A stretch of DNA of 16,094 nt from Clostridiales bacterium (lineage in GTDB: Bacteria; Bacillota; Clostridia; Oscillospirales; Acutalibacteraceae), in assembly GCA_020860025.1 (NCBI GenBank), contig JAJBVC010000068.1, positions 1 through 16,094 of the forward strand, given 5' to 3'. This document shows, in pieces, positions 5,921-13,740 of the stretch; within the stretch, counting starts at the first letter, position 1, and the number at the start of each line of letters is the position of its first letter. A program made the translations under genes and the position numbers. The notes beneath the pieces are model-generated. The model made no database searches, was not told where the DNA came from, and saw only the letters and a program-made list of their open reading frames with translations.

Positions 5921-7303
5921 ATGCAAAATACAGAAAAATCTTTGGAAAAATTAGTTGCTCTTTGCAAAGGCAGAGGATTTGTTTATCCCGGCTCGGAAAT
6001 TTACGGCGGTCTTGCCAATACTTGGGATTACGGTCCTCTCGGCGTAGAGCTTAAAGAGAATATAAAAAAAGCGTGGAGAAAAAAGTTTATTCAGGAAAAC
6101 CCTTATAACGTGGGTCTTGACAGTGCAATTCTTATGAATCCTCAAACGTGGGTTGCGTCAGGTCATCTTGGCGGATTTTCAGATCCTCTTATGGACTGCT
6201 GTGAATGTAAAACAAGGCACAGAGCCGACGACCTTATAGAAAATTTTGACGGCACAAACGTTGCCGGCTGGTCAAATGAGGAAATGTCAGCTTATATTAA
6301 AGAGTACAATATTCCGTGTCCTAACTGCGGTGCGAATAATTTTACTGATATTCGTCAGTTCAATTTGATGTTCAAAACATTTCAGGGTGTAACAGAGGAC
6401 GCAAAGGACGAAATTTATCTTCGTCCCGAAACGGCTCAGGGTATTTTTGTTAATTTTGCAAACGTGCAAAGAACTACAAGAAAGAAAATTCCGTTCGGTG
6501 TTGCGCAGGTCGGAAAATCATTCAGAAATGAGATTACGCCGGGTAAATTTATTTTCCGTGTAAGAGAATTTGAGCAGATGGAGCTTGAATTTTTCTGCAA
6601 GCCCGGTACTGACTTGGAATGGTTTGATTATTGGCGCTCATTCTGCCGTGACTGGTTATATTCGCTCAATATCAGCAAGGAAAATCTGCGTCTGCGTGAC
6701 CATGATAAAGAGGAACTTTGTTTTTATTCAAAGGCTACTACCGATTTTGAATATCTGTTCCCGTTTGGTTGGGGTGAGCTTTGGGGCGTTGCCGACAGAA
6801 CGGATTACGACCTTACTCAGCATATTGAGACGAGCGGTAAAAATCTTGAATATTTCGACCAGGTAACGGGTGAAAAATATGTTCCTTACGTTATCGAGCC
6901 GTCGCTCGGTGTTGAAAGGCTCTTCCTTGCGCTTCTTACCGAGGCATATGATGAGGAAGTAATCGACGCAGAGAAAAACGACAGCAGAGTAGTAATGCAC
7001 TTCCATCCTGCAATCGCTCCGTTCAAGGCTGCCGTGCTTCCTCTTTCAAAGAAATTGAGCGAGCAGGCGGGTGAAGTTTTCACCGAACTTTCAAAGAAAT
7101 TTAATGTTGATTATGATGACGCAGGTTCAATCGGCAAGAGATACCGCCGTCAGGACGAAATCGGAACACCGTACTGTATTACGTATGATTTTGATTCTGT
7201 AGATGATAACTGCGTTACAGTCCGTGACCGTGACACTATGGAGCAGGTGCGTATACCGATTGATGAACTCACTTCGTTTATTGAGGAAAAGATTGATTTT
7301 TAA
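5921..7303 (+). CDS. glyS: glycyl-tRNA synthetase, single-chain dimeric type
   Basis: This 460-residue class II synthetase charges tRNA-Gly with glycine. It is the single-polypeptide type, unrelated in layout to the alpha2-beta2 GlyQ/GlyS enzyme. The N-terminus GRGFVYPGSEIYGGLANTWD (17-36) is typical. Motif 2 lies in GKSFRNEITPGKFIFRVREF (198-217) and motif 3 in PSLGVERLFLALL (327-339). Cysteine pairs CCEC (93-96) and CPNC (133-136) probably bind zinc. The anticodon-binding domain begins near HPAIAPFKAAVLPL (362-375) and runs to the end. GGAGG (5903-5907) is 13 nt from the ATG, longer than usual, but no better in-frame start exists and homologues begin here. The DUF975 gene follows after 32 bp and may be cotranscribed. 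Confidence 0.97.
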   Translation: MQNTEKSLEKLVALCKGRGFVYPGSEIYGGLANTWDYGPLGVELKENIKKAWRKKFIQENPYNVGLDSAILMNPQTWVASGHLGGFSDPLMDCCECKTRHRADDLIENFDGTNVAGWSNEEMSAYIKEYNIPCPNCGANNFTDIRQFNLMFKTFQGVTEDAKDEIYLRPETAQGIFVNFANVQRTTRKKIPFGVAQVGKSFRNEITPGKFIFRVREFEQMELEFFCKPGTDLEWFDYWRSFCRDWLYSLNISKENLRLRDHDKEELCFYSKATTDFEYLFPFGWGELWGVADRTDYDLTQHIETSGKNLEYFDQVTGEKYVPYVIEPSLGVERLFLALLTEAYDEEVIDAEKNDSRVVMHFHPAIAPFKAAVLPLSKKLSEQAGEVFTELSKKFNVDYDDAGSIGKRYRRQDEIGTPYCITYDFDSVDDNCVTVRDRDTMEQVRIPIDELTSFIEEKIDF

Positions 7304-7335
7304 TCATCGCTTTTATTTATGAAAAGGGGAAAAGT

Positions 7336-8580
7336 ATGAACAATATTAACAGAGTTCTCGTTAAATCCCAGGCAAAATCAATTATTAAAGGCAAAGTGTT
7401 TAAGCTGTTTTTAATCTCGCTTATTGTAAGTCTTCTTGCGGGCGGCGTTACAAATATCTTTAATTTAAGCTCAAATATTGAGTATCTGACGGGTATCAAT
7501 GATTATCTTTACAGCGATGATTTTTTCGGCAGCGACAGTGATGATTACGACGATTACGGCAACTACTACAATTTTGGTGACGACGGCAATTATTACGGCT
7601 ATGATGAAGACGGCGATTATTACGGCGGTAATGATTTGGATTATTTCAATAATTACGGCACAGATAATTATGATAACGACAGTGAAAATCCGATTGAATC
7701 ATTCACTTACGACCAAGATGACGACACGTCGATAATTGACGGTGCGGATTCGGCGACAATATTCGGAATCGGCGCCTCAGCAATAACCTCAATCTTGTCA
7801 TTTTCAACGATTGTAACAATAATCTTTTTACCGCTTACTGTTACGCTTGCCGGAATTTATTTGTCGATTATCCGCAGAAATCCCGATGATGAATTCAGCC
7901 TTGGCACAGAGCTTGGCGGACTTTTCAAAAATTCGTTTAACAATACGTTTTTTAAAAAGCTTGTAGTCATAATTTTAAAAGAGCTTATTGCGACATTGCT
8001 GACGCTGTTGTTTATTATTCCCGGAATCATATTTAACTACAGCTCATATTTTGCATATCAGATTATGAGTGATAATCCGAACCTAAAACCGAGCGAGGCT
8101 ATTAAACTTTCAAAGAAAATGATAAAGGGCAACAGAACAGAGTTGTTCGTGCTTGATTTAAGTTTTATTCCGTGGTATTTGCTTACCGCAATTACTTTAG
8201 GTATTGCAAATATTTATGTAATTCCTTATGTGTCGACTACAAAGGCGCTTTATTATGAAAACTTCCGCTTGAGAGCTTTGTCCGAGGGCAGAATTACGCC
8301 TGATGATTTTCTTTCCAAAGAGGAGCTTAATGCAAAATATAACCAAAATACGTGGCAATCACCAAACGGCTATGATAATCAAAATGTAAACAGTCAGTAT
8401 TATCAGACCGATTATTCGCAAAATAATACAGCCTATAATGCAAATAATTATTATCAGCCGCAGCAGGATAATTCATCCTCCGGTCAAAATGACGATTATT
8501 ACTACACACCTCCGAAAGAGGAATCGTCACCTCAGCCTGAAAATGACCCTGAGAATGATAATGATAAAAATAATATGTAA
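7336..8580 (+). CDS. DUF975 membrane protein with acidic Tyr/Gly/Asn-rich insertion
   Basis: This 414-residue DUF975-family integral membrane protein has no established function. Membrane segments are visible at about 22-38, 141-177 (long, possibly two passes), 206-230 and 261-285. The conserved DUF975 core includes LPLTVTLAGIYLSIIRR (165-181), the LLFIIPGIIFNYSSYF stretch (224-239), the amphipathic PSEAIKLSKKMIKG (252-265) and IANIYVIPYVSTTKALYYE (290-308). Two features are unusual. A strongly acidic, Asp/Tyr/Gly/Asn-rich segment (about 56-130) sits between the first membrane segments. A Gln/Asn/Tyr-rich tail (about 335-414) ends in an acidic, lysine-containing stretch. Both look disordered. 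AAAGGGG lies 6 nt upstream of the ATG. It follows glyS by 32 bp and ends at a terminator shared with metH. Confidence 0.85.
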   Translation: MNNINRVLVKSQAKSIIKGKVFKLFLISLIVSLLAGGVTNIFNLSSNIEYLTGINDYLYSDDFFGSDSDDYDDYGNYYNFGDDGNYYGYDEDGDYYGGNDLDYFNNYGTDNYDNDSENPIESFTYDQDDDTSIIDGADSATIFGIGASAITSILSFSTIVTIIFLPLTVTLAGIYLSIIRRNPDDEFSLGTELGGLFKNSFNNTFFKKLVVIILKELIATLLTLLFIIPGIIFNYSSYFAYQIMSDNPNLKPSEAIKLSKKMIKGNRTELFVLDLSFIPWYLLTAITLGIANIYVIPYVSTTKALYYENFRLRALSEGRITPDDFLSKEELNAKYNQNTWQSPNGYDNQNVNSQYYQTDYSQNNTAYNANNYYQPQQDNSSSGQNDDYYYTPPKEESSPQPENDPENDNDKNNM

Positions 8581-8602
8581 ACAGTTATAACAAAAAAGAT
8601 AG

Positions 8603-8627
8603 TGCCGAGAGTGTTACACTCTCGGCA
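8603..8627. terminator. bidirectional terminator between the DUF975 gene and metH
   Basis: TGCCGAGAGTG (8603-8613) pairs perfectly with CACTCTCGGCA (8617-8627) around a TTA loop. T-rich sequence follows on the plus side; a run of six T follows a few nt beyond on the minus side. The two flanking genes converge here. Confidence 0.9.
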
Positions 8628-8647
8628 TTATTATTCATTAACTCAAA

Positions 8648-10948
8648 TTAACCAAAGTATTTTTTTGCAATTCTGACGCTCTCCATTGCGTCTTTTGCAT
8701 AGAAGTCTGCATTAATCATTTTTGCATATGATTTTGTCAGCACCGCTCCGCCGACAAGCACCTTTGCGTCTGTGTTATCGTGGATTAACTTAATTGTCTT
8801 TTCCATATTCGGAACCGTAGTTGTCATCAGCGCAGAGAGTGCAACGAGCTTGCAGTCCTGCTTAATAGTTTCCTCAAGCACCTTTTCGCACTTTACGTCC
8901 TTGCCCAAATCAATCACGTCAAAGCCGTAATTTGAAAGAAGCACCTTAACAATATTTTTCCCTATATCGTGAATGTCGCCCTCAACGGTAGCGATAACGA
9001 TTTTATTTCCGCTTTTTTCATTTTTACCGCTCAGGATAAGCTGTTCCTTAATAACCTCAAACGCCTGCTTTGCGGCGTCGGCGCTCATCAGAAGCTGCGG
9101 AAGGAAAATTTTATTTTTTTCAAATCCGTCGCCGACAACGTCGAGCGCAGGAATAATGTAGTTGTTGATAACGTCAAGTGCCTCGTGAGTTTCGAGAAGC
9201 TCCTTAGCGTGAACGCCCGCATCCTCTTTAATACCCTTTATAATTGACGTTTTAAGGTCAAGCGTTGCGGAGCTTGGCAGGGCTGCCGTATCCGACACCG
9301 TTACGGAGTCTATATATTCTGTGCAGTTATTATCAAATCCGGCAAGCGCATTAAAGGAATAATATGCGTTCATCATAGCCTCACTCAGAGGATTTATAAT
9401 TCCTGCGGACAGTCCGTTTTCCAAAGCAAGTGTGAAGAAAGCTGTGTTGACCGCCTCTCTTTTCGGCAAACCGAAGCTGATATTTGACACGCCCAAAACA
9501 GTGCACACGTCAAGCTCGTTTCTGATATATTTAACAGCCTTCAGAGTTTCGGCTGAATTTTTTTGGTCGGTCGAAATCGTCATTGTTAAAGCGTCAACAA
9601 TCAAATCCTTTTTATCAATGCCGTATTCAGCCGCCTTGGCGATAATTTTTTTTGCAATTTCAATTCTTCCCTCGGCAGTTTCGGGTATTCCGCTTTCATC
9701 AAGGCAAAGACACACAATAACGCCGCCGTACTTTTTCGCAATCGGGAAAACAGCCTCCATAGACGATTGCTTGCCGTTTACCGAGTTTATCATTGCTTTG
9801 CCGTTATATATGCGCAAAGCCTTTTCAAGAGCAATCGGGTCTGATGAATCAAGCTGTAACGGAAGCGCAAGTACGCTTTGAAGATTATATACTGCGTCGC
9901 AAAGCATTTGCACCTCGTCGATTTCAGGCAGTCCGACATTAACGTCTAAAATCTGAGCGCCTTTTTCCTGCTGGGCAAGTCCCTCTTTTATAATATAATC
10001 AATGTCATTGTTACGCAAAGCTGTTTTAAAAAGTTTTTTTCCTGTAGGATTTATACGTTCACCGATTACCATAGGCTTTTTGCCGAGAGTAACAATACTC
10101 GAATATGAGGTGACAACAGTGTCATGCTTTTTTTCGGGAACGGAATCGGGAATGTCACGGCACAGATTTATCATCTGCCTAATATGTTCGGGTGTGGTTC
10201 CGCAGCATCCGCCGAGATATGAAACGCCGATTTTTGCAATTTCAAGCATATCCTGTGAAAATTCATCGGGATCGACATTGTATACGGTTTTCCCGTCAAC
10301 AGATTCGGGCAGACCTGCGTTTGGCATAACGAGAATCGGAAGCGATGTACAGCTGCGAAGCTCTTTTAGAAGCGGAATCATCTGTTTAGGGCCAAGACCG
10401 CAGTTAAGACCGATTACATCAACGCCGAGTCCTTCAAGCATTGCGGTGGCGGTCGGAACGTCAGCACCCGTAAGAAGCCGTCCTTTTTCATCAAAAATCA
10501 TTGATGCGATAACAGGCAAATTGCAGTTTTCTTTCGCTGCCAGCACTGCCGCTTTAAGCTCGTACGTGTCGCTCATCGTTTCAATTATAATGACGTCGCT
10601 GCCGTCTTTGCCTGCTTTGATAACCTCGCTGAAAAGCTCAACGGCGTATTCAAAATCAAGGTCGCCCATGGGCTTGAGCAGTTTGCCGGTAGGCCCTACG
10701 TCAAGCGCAACCTTTTTGCCCGCTTTTTTTGCAAGGGCAACGCCTGCCTTGACAATCTCGCCGACATTGTCATATTTAAGGCTGTTTGCGCCGAACGTGT
10801 TTGCGGTTATAAATTCTGCGCCGGCATTTGCATAAGCACTGTGAACGGCAAATACACGCTCGGGCTGAGTAATATTAAGTTGTTCGGGCAGTTCTCCTGC
10901 CGAAAGGTTGAGCATACTGCCCATACCGCCGTCAAAAAATCTAATCAT
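8648..10948 (-). CDS. metH: cobalamin-dependent methionine synthase, lacking reactivation domain
   Basis: This 766-residue protein transfers a methyl group from 5-methyl-THF through cobalamin to homocysteine. In order: homocysteine-binding barrel (about 1-280; starts FFDGGMGSML, with zinc ligands C183 in LNCG and C248-C249 in GGCCGTTP), pterin-binding barrel (about 290-555; VIGERINPTGKK and the LDVNVG strand), and cobalamin module (about 565-766; four-helix cap, then DIHDIG with the cobalt-ligating H660). The protein stops where the full-length E. coli type continues with its AdoMet-dependent reactivation domain; that domain is encoded by the adjacent upstream gene. ATG 10948 is chosen over an in-frame TTG at 10954 because it gives the same 8-nt overlap as the other junction in this operon. 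No frameshift separates the two genes: each has its own start and stop. The gene ends at a shared bidirectional terminator. Confidence 0.94.
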   Translation of the reverse strand: MIRFFDGGMGSMLNLSAGELPEQLNITQPERVFAVHSAYANAGAEFITANTFGANSLKYDNVGEIVKAGVALAKKAGKKVALDVGPTGKLLKPMGDLDFEYAVELFSEVIKAGKDGSDVIIIETMSDTYELKAAVLAAKENCNLPVIASMIFDEKGRLLTGADVPTATAMLEGLGVDVIGLNCGLGPKQMIPLLKELRSCTSLPILVMPNAGLPESVDGKTVYNVDPDEFSQDMLEIAKIGVSYLGGCCGTTPEHIRQMINLCRDIPDSVPEKKHDTVVTSYSSIVTLGKKPMVIGERINPTGKKLFKTALRNNDIDYIIKEGLAQQEKGAQILDVNVGLPEIDEVQMLCDAVYNLQSVLALPLQLDSSDPIALEKALRIYNGKAMINSVNGKQSSMEAVFPIAKKYGGVIVCLCLDESGIPETAEGRIEIAKKIIAKAAEYGIDKKDLIVDALTMTISTDQKNSAETLKAVKYIRNELDVCTVLGVSNISFGLPKREAVNTAFFTLALENGLSAGIINPLSEAMMNAYYSFNALAGFDNNCTEYIDSVTVSDTAALPSSATLDLKTSIIKGIKEDAGVHAKELLETHEALDVINNYIIPALDVVGDGFEKNKIFLPQLLMSADAAKQAFEVIKEQLILSGKNEKSGNKIVIATVEGDIHDIGKNIVKVLLSNYGFDVIDLGKDVKCEKVLEETIKQDCKLVALSALMTTTVPNMEKTIKLIHDNTDAKVLVGGAVLTKSYAKMINADFYAKDAMESVRIAKKYFG

Positions 10949-11498
10949 TTTCAATACCTATAAACGCTGTTACCGACTTTGTAGGCACCATTTGGCAGGT
11001 GTCAGTCAGGGTCAGTCCTATGCGCTTTGTTAAATCAATAAGTTTAAAAACCTTTTTGTTTTCAGTTATATCCAAATCAAAATACCCGGGTGAATAACGC
11101 TGTCGAAGTGAATATCCCTGCGATTTAAGTTCGTTTTCAAGAGCGTCGCAGACTTCTTCAATTTTCGATGCAAGGCAAGCCTGAAGCACCATTGTACGTG
11201 TAATATCGGTTGGTGCATACGTTCTGAGCAGACGGTCGCATTCCGTACCGAGCGTTGCGCCGAACACGCAAACCTTACGGCAGCCGTTAAGATTTTGAGC
11301 AAGCCGTTTGCTCTTAAATACAGTATCGCCGATTTTAAGCTCACTGTCGGTAACTGTGCAGTCAAAAATCCTGTGAAGCGTTTTTGGCTTTACGCAGTCA
11401 TTTACCTCATTACAGCACTCGTCAATCAGCGAAAGCAGTTTTTCATCATCGGTTTTTGACGATGTTCGCAGATAACGCAGAATTTCAGCTTTATTCAT
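10941..11498 (-). CDS. stand-alone methionine synthase reactivation (activation-domain) protein
   Basis: This 185-residue protein matches the C-terminal activation domain of MetH, which uses S-adenosylmethionine and an electron donor to re-methylate oxidised cobalamin. The AdoMet-binding signature RxRxSPGY is present as RQRYSPGY (132-139), and MVPTKSV (170-176) matches the MxPxKSV motif of the family. It is shorter than the E. coli domain (about 330 residues) but similar to free-standing homologues such as Thermotoga TM0269, which also lies next to a MetH lacking this domain. Its start overlaps the metF stop by 8 nt (ATGAATAA) and its stop overlaps the metH start by 8 nt (ATGATTAG), implying translational coupling and balanced production. 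It is the only complete gene here that ends in TAG; a TGA follows two codons later. Confidence 0.88.
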   Translation of the reverse strand: MNKAEILRYLRTSSKTDDEKLLSLIDECCNEVNDCVKPKTLHRIFDCTVTDSELKIGDTVFKSKRLAQNLNGCRKVCVFGATLGTECDRLLRTYAPTDITRTMVLQACLASKIEEVCDALENELKSQGYSLRQRYSPGYFDLDITENKKVFKLIDLTKRIGLTLTDTCQMVPTKSVTAFIGIEND

Positions 11499-12357
11499 TG
11501 ATTATTGCAGACAGTCCTTCCATAATCTTATGTGCAACGTCGGGCTTGTTCATTGTGTAAATATGAATGTTGTTTACGCCGTTTGCCATTAAGTCTATAA
11601 TCTGCTCGGTTGCATAAATAATACCCGCCTGCTTCATAATCTCAGGCTTCTCACCGAATCTTTCCATAATCTTTTGGAACTTTTTCGGCAGCGAACAGTT
11701 TGAAAGTTCAACGCTTCTTTTAATCTGCTTAGCGTTTGTAATCGGCATAATTCCGGCAACTATCGGCACATTGATTTCTTTAATGGCACACATTTCACGA
11801 AAGTTGTAAAACGCCTCGTTATCAAAAAACATTTGTGTCGTTATAAAATCAAGACCGCAGTCAACCTTTTCTTTAAGGTGTGATATGTCCTCAACTCTGC
11901 TTTTTGAATCGGGATGAGTTTCGGGATAGCAGGCACCGCCTATACAGAATTTGCCTCTTTGCTTTATTTCGTTAACAAGCTCAAAAGCGTGATGGTAATA
12001 CTGATTATCACTCATCGTAAAATCTTTTGGAATATCACCTCTCAGGGCAAGTATATTTTCAATATTATTTTCCTCAAGCTCGTCAAGAACGCTGTTGATT
12101 TTTTCCTTCGTCGATGTAAGGCAGGTCAGGTGAGAAAGAGGTGTTACACCGCCGTTTTTGACGGCGTTTGCTATTTCTGTCGTGTAGCCGCTTGTAGTTC
12201 CGGCGGCGCCGTAGGTTACGCTCATCCATGCAGGGCTGTCCTTAACCATTTGATTTATAACGTCCTTGGTATCCCCGATTTTCGCCCACTCTTTTGGGGG
12301 AAACACTTCAAAGGATACCGTAACTTTTTTATTTTTAATTATATCAATTATTTTCAT
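11491..12357 (-). CDS. metF: methylenetetrahydrofolate reductase
   Basis: This 288-residue flavoprotein reduces 5,10-methylene-THF to 5-methyl-THF, the methyl donor for MetH. Visible motifs are VSFEVFPPK (14-22, with the conserved glutamate), a threonine-glycine-rich loop TYGAAGTTSG (48-57), HLTC (76-79), LALRGD (103-108) and a GGACYPETHPDS stretch near 140. It is the first gene of the metF-reactivase-metH operon on the minus strand; the promoter is at 12400-12428 and the leader is only about 35 nt. That leader is too short for a SAM or cobalamin riboswitch, so control must act at the promoter or elsewhere. The ribosome binding site is weak (AAGAAAG). Assignment is firm from motifs and context. 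Confidence 0.95.
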   Translation of the reverse strand: MKIIDIIKNKKVTVSFEVFPPKEWAKIGDTKDVINQMVKDSPAWMSVTYGAAGTTSGYTTEIANAVKNGGVTPLSHLTCLTSTKEKINSVLDELEENNIENILALRGDIPKDFTMSDNQYYHHAFELVNEIKQRGKFCIGGACYPETHPDSKSRVEDISHLKEKVDCGLDFITTQMFFDNEAFYNFREMCAIKEINVPIVAGIMPITNAKQIKRSVELSNCSLPKKFQKIMERFGEKPEIMKQAGIIYATEQIIDLMANGVNNIHIYTMNKPDVAHKIMEGLSAIINE

Positions 12358-12399
12358 TTATATTCTGTCTTTCTTAATTCTTTCTATACTTTTAATGGT

Positions 12400-12428
12400 A
12401 TTATACTACCAAAGCGGTGTGAATTCAA
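12400..12428 (-). promoter_or_regulatory. metF operon promoter
   Basis: On the minus strand, TTGAAT (complement of 12423-12428), a 17-bp spacer and TATAAT (complement of 12400-12405). The -35 box overlaps the stop codon of the upstream small frame (12425-12427). Confidence 0.7.
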
Positions 12429-12658
12429 GTTATATTTAAGTCTGTGTCTGATTCAGATCCGTTTGAACCTTGGCAGGAGCAAATTGAATTTTGTGCGGCA
12501 ATAGTCGCAAGGGAATCGCCGAGCTGTTCAAAAAAGACAGAGAGTATAGTCAGCTCGTCATTGCTTTTGCCCTGTGCTATAGCCGAGGCAAGAGCAGAAA
12601 TTGTAAAATTCAGCGAACAACCATCCGTTTTTATCGCCTCGTTTCCGTAAATAATAAA
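12425..12658 (-). pseudogene. DUF6774-like small protein frame without a normal start
   Basis: A minus-strand frame open from just after TAA (12659-12661) to TGA (12425-12427) encodes up to 77 residues. Its core, read in pieces as NFTISALASAIAQGKS, NDELTILSVFFEQLG and DSLATIAAQNS, closely resembles small clostridial proteins of the DUF6774 type: two short helices, an Ala-Ile-Ala-x-Gly turn, and LGDxLATIAA. A Ser/Asp-rich tail follows. Their function is unknown. No ATG, GTG or TTG occurs in frame upstream of the core; only ATT (12655, 12652), ATA or a CTG just before the core could serve. An out-of-frame ATG (beginning GATGG) stops after four codons, so a small indel may have removed the start. 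I call it a probable pseudogene, or a gene with a rare start. The family name is recalled from pattern, not searched. Confidence 0.5.
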
Positions 12659-12717
12659 TTAGAAAAAATGAGATAATTACATTTAAAAATGAGAAAAAAA
12701 GAGAAAGCACCTAATTT

Positions 12718-12743
12718 AATAAAAATTATTTAAAATTTTTATT
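12718..12743. repeat. AT-only inverted repeat abutting the rplM -35 box
   Basis: AATAAAAATT (12718-12727) and AATTTTTATT (12734-12743) are perfect 10-bp arms around ATTTAA. The right arm runs into TTGACT. Position and composition suit an UP element for a strong ribosomal promoter; terminator function is unlikely because the stem has no G or C. Confidence 0.45.
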
Positions 12744-12770
12744 GACTATTAAAACTCTCTATGTTATTAT
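12742..12770 (+). promoter_or_regulatory. rplM-rpsI promoter
   Basis: TTGACT (12742-12747), a 17-bp spacer and TATTAT (12765-12770). The start is expected near 12777. Confidence 0.7.
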
Positions 12771-12776
12771 ATTTCG

Positions 12777-12840
12777 GCAATGAAAAAATGACTGCGAATC
12801 GGCAGTTGATTTATTACAATATGATATGGAGGAATAGACT
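12777..12840 (+). promoter_or_regulatory. rplM leader, possible L13-type autoregulatory leader
   Basis: The leader of about 64 nt holds a small hairpin, ACTGC (12791-12795) with GCAGT (12802-12806), and then GGAGGA (12828-12833) 7 nt before the ATG. Firmicutes often carry an L13 leader RNA in this position. I cannot show that this one matches the family. Confidence 0.35.
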
Positions 12841-13269
12841 ATGTCAACATTTATGCCAAAAGCTGACGAGATCGAACGCAAGTGGTATGTTATTGACGCT
12901 GCTGATAAGCCTCTCGGACGTGTAGCTGCCGAAGCTGCCGTTTTGCTCAGAGGTAAGCATAAGACAATATTCACACCTAATGTTGATTGCGGCGATTTTG
13001 TTATCATCATCAATACTGATAAAGCTGTTCTTACAGGCGATAAGCTTAATAAAAAGCTCTATCAGCACCACACCGGTTACATCGGTAACCTTAAGGAAGT
13101 TAAGTACGGTACTCTTATGAAAGAGAAGAGCGATTTTGCAATGCAGCTTGCCGTAAAGGGAATGATTCCCGATACTACACTCGGCAGAAAGCAGCTTACA
13201 AGATGCCATATTTATAAGGGCGAAGAACACAAGCACCAGGCTCAGCAGCCTGAAGCTTGGGAAATGTAA
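12841..13269 (+). CDS. rplM: 50S ribosomal protein L13
   Basis: L13 is a 142-residue early-assembling protein of the large subunit that binds 23S rRNA. Visible family features are KWYVIDAADKPLGRVAAEAA (14-33), LLRGKHK (35-41), the CGDFVIIIN strand (50-58) and KGMIPDTTLGRKQL (105-118). Length matches the family. GGAGGA is well placed before ATG 12841, and the gene has a strong promoter with an AT-rich inverted repeat upstream. It is followed by rpsI after 16 bp, the usual bacterial pair. Codon choice looks more biased toward few codons than in the neighbours, as expected for a highly expressed gene. Confidence 0.98.
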   Translation: MSTFMPKADEIERKWYVIDAADKPLGRVAAEAAVLLRGKHKTIFTPNVDCGDFVIIINTDKAVLTGDKLNKKLYQHHTGYIGNLKEVKYGTLMKEKSDFAMQLAVKGMIPDTTLGRKQLTRCHIYKGEEHKHQAQQPEAWEM

Positions 13270-13285
13270 GGGAGGTATCTGAGCT

Positions 13286-13684
13286 ATGTATGAAGCAAAT
13301 CCTTATTACTACGGTACAGGAAGAAGAAAAGAATCAGTAGCACGTGTACGTGTATACGCAGGTACCGGTAAAATTACAATTAACGACAGAGATATTGATG
13401 ATTACTTCGGTCTTGAAACTCTCAAGCTCATCGTTCGTCAGCCTCTCGCTCTTACAGAAACTACCGATAAGTTTGACATCGTTTGTCGTGTAAACGGCGG
13501 CGGCGTAACAGGTCAGGCAGGCGCAATCCGCCACGGACTTGCAAGAGCTCTTATCCAGTATGACGAGGATCTTCGTCCCGCTCTTAAAAAAGCAGGCTTC
13601 CTCACTCGTGACCCACGTATGAAGGAAAGAAAGAAGCCCGGTCTCAAAAAAGCACGTCGTGCACCACAGTTCAGCAAGAGATAA
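13286..13684 (+). CDS. rpsI: 30S ribosomal protein S9
   Basis: S9 is a 132-residue small-subunit head protein whose C-terminal tail reaches the P-site tRNA. GTGRRKESVARVRVYAGTGK (11-30) is the S9 opening. The NGGGVTGQAGAIRHGLARAL run (70-89) is the family signature, and the basic tail ends RRAPQFSKR with the invariant terminal Lys-Arg. GGAGG (13271-13275) lies 10 nt before ATG 13286. It is cotranscribed with rplM. The last seven codons, the stop and the following terminator are repeated in diverged form at 13815-13885, so the 3' end of this operon has been rearranged at some time. Confidence 0.98.
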   Translation: MYEANPYYYGTGRRKESVARVRVYAGTGKITINDRDIDDYFGLETLKLIVRQPLALTETTDKFDIVCRVNGGGVTGQAGAIRHGLARALIQYDEDLRPALKKAGFLTRDPRMKERKKPGLKKARRAPQFSKR

Positions 13685-13697
13685 TCATTTATCAACA

Positions 13698-13729
13698 AAT
13701 CTCCAAGTATTCAGGTACTTGGGGATTTT
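13698..13729 (+). terminator. rpsI terminator, first copy
   Basis: AATCTCCAAGTA (13698-13709) pairs with TACTTGGGGATT (13716-13727), with one wobble pair, and is followed by a short T run. Its T-tract is weaker than in the second copy. Confidence 0.85.
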
Positions 13730-13740
13730 GCTTTTATTTG

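Noticed and set aside
10002..10835. 277-codon plus-strand frame inside metH
   Set aside because: It is antisense to strongly conserved metH domains, has serine-rich composition typical of a shadow frame, and has no ribosome binding site.
8648..11498. Frameshift splitting a single metH gene
   Set aside because: The reactivation protein lies upstream of metH, reversed from the fused domain order, and both have proper starts and stops, so it is a natural split.
12357..12420. SAM or cobalamin riboswitch before metF
   Set aside because: The predicted leader is about 35 nt, far too short for either structure.
12444..12676. Two plus-strand frames opposite the DUF6774-like frame
   Set aside because: They are antisense shadows; the minus-strand frame has the family-like sequence.
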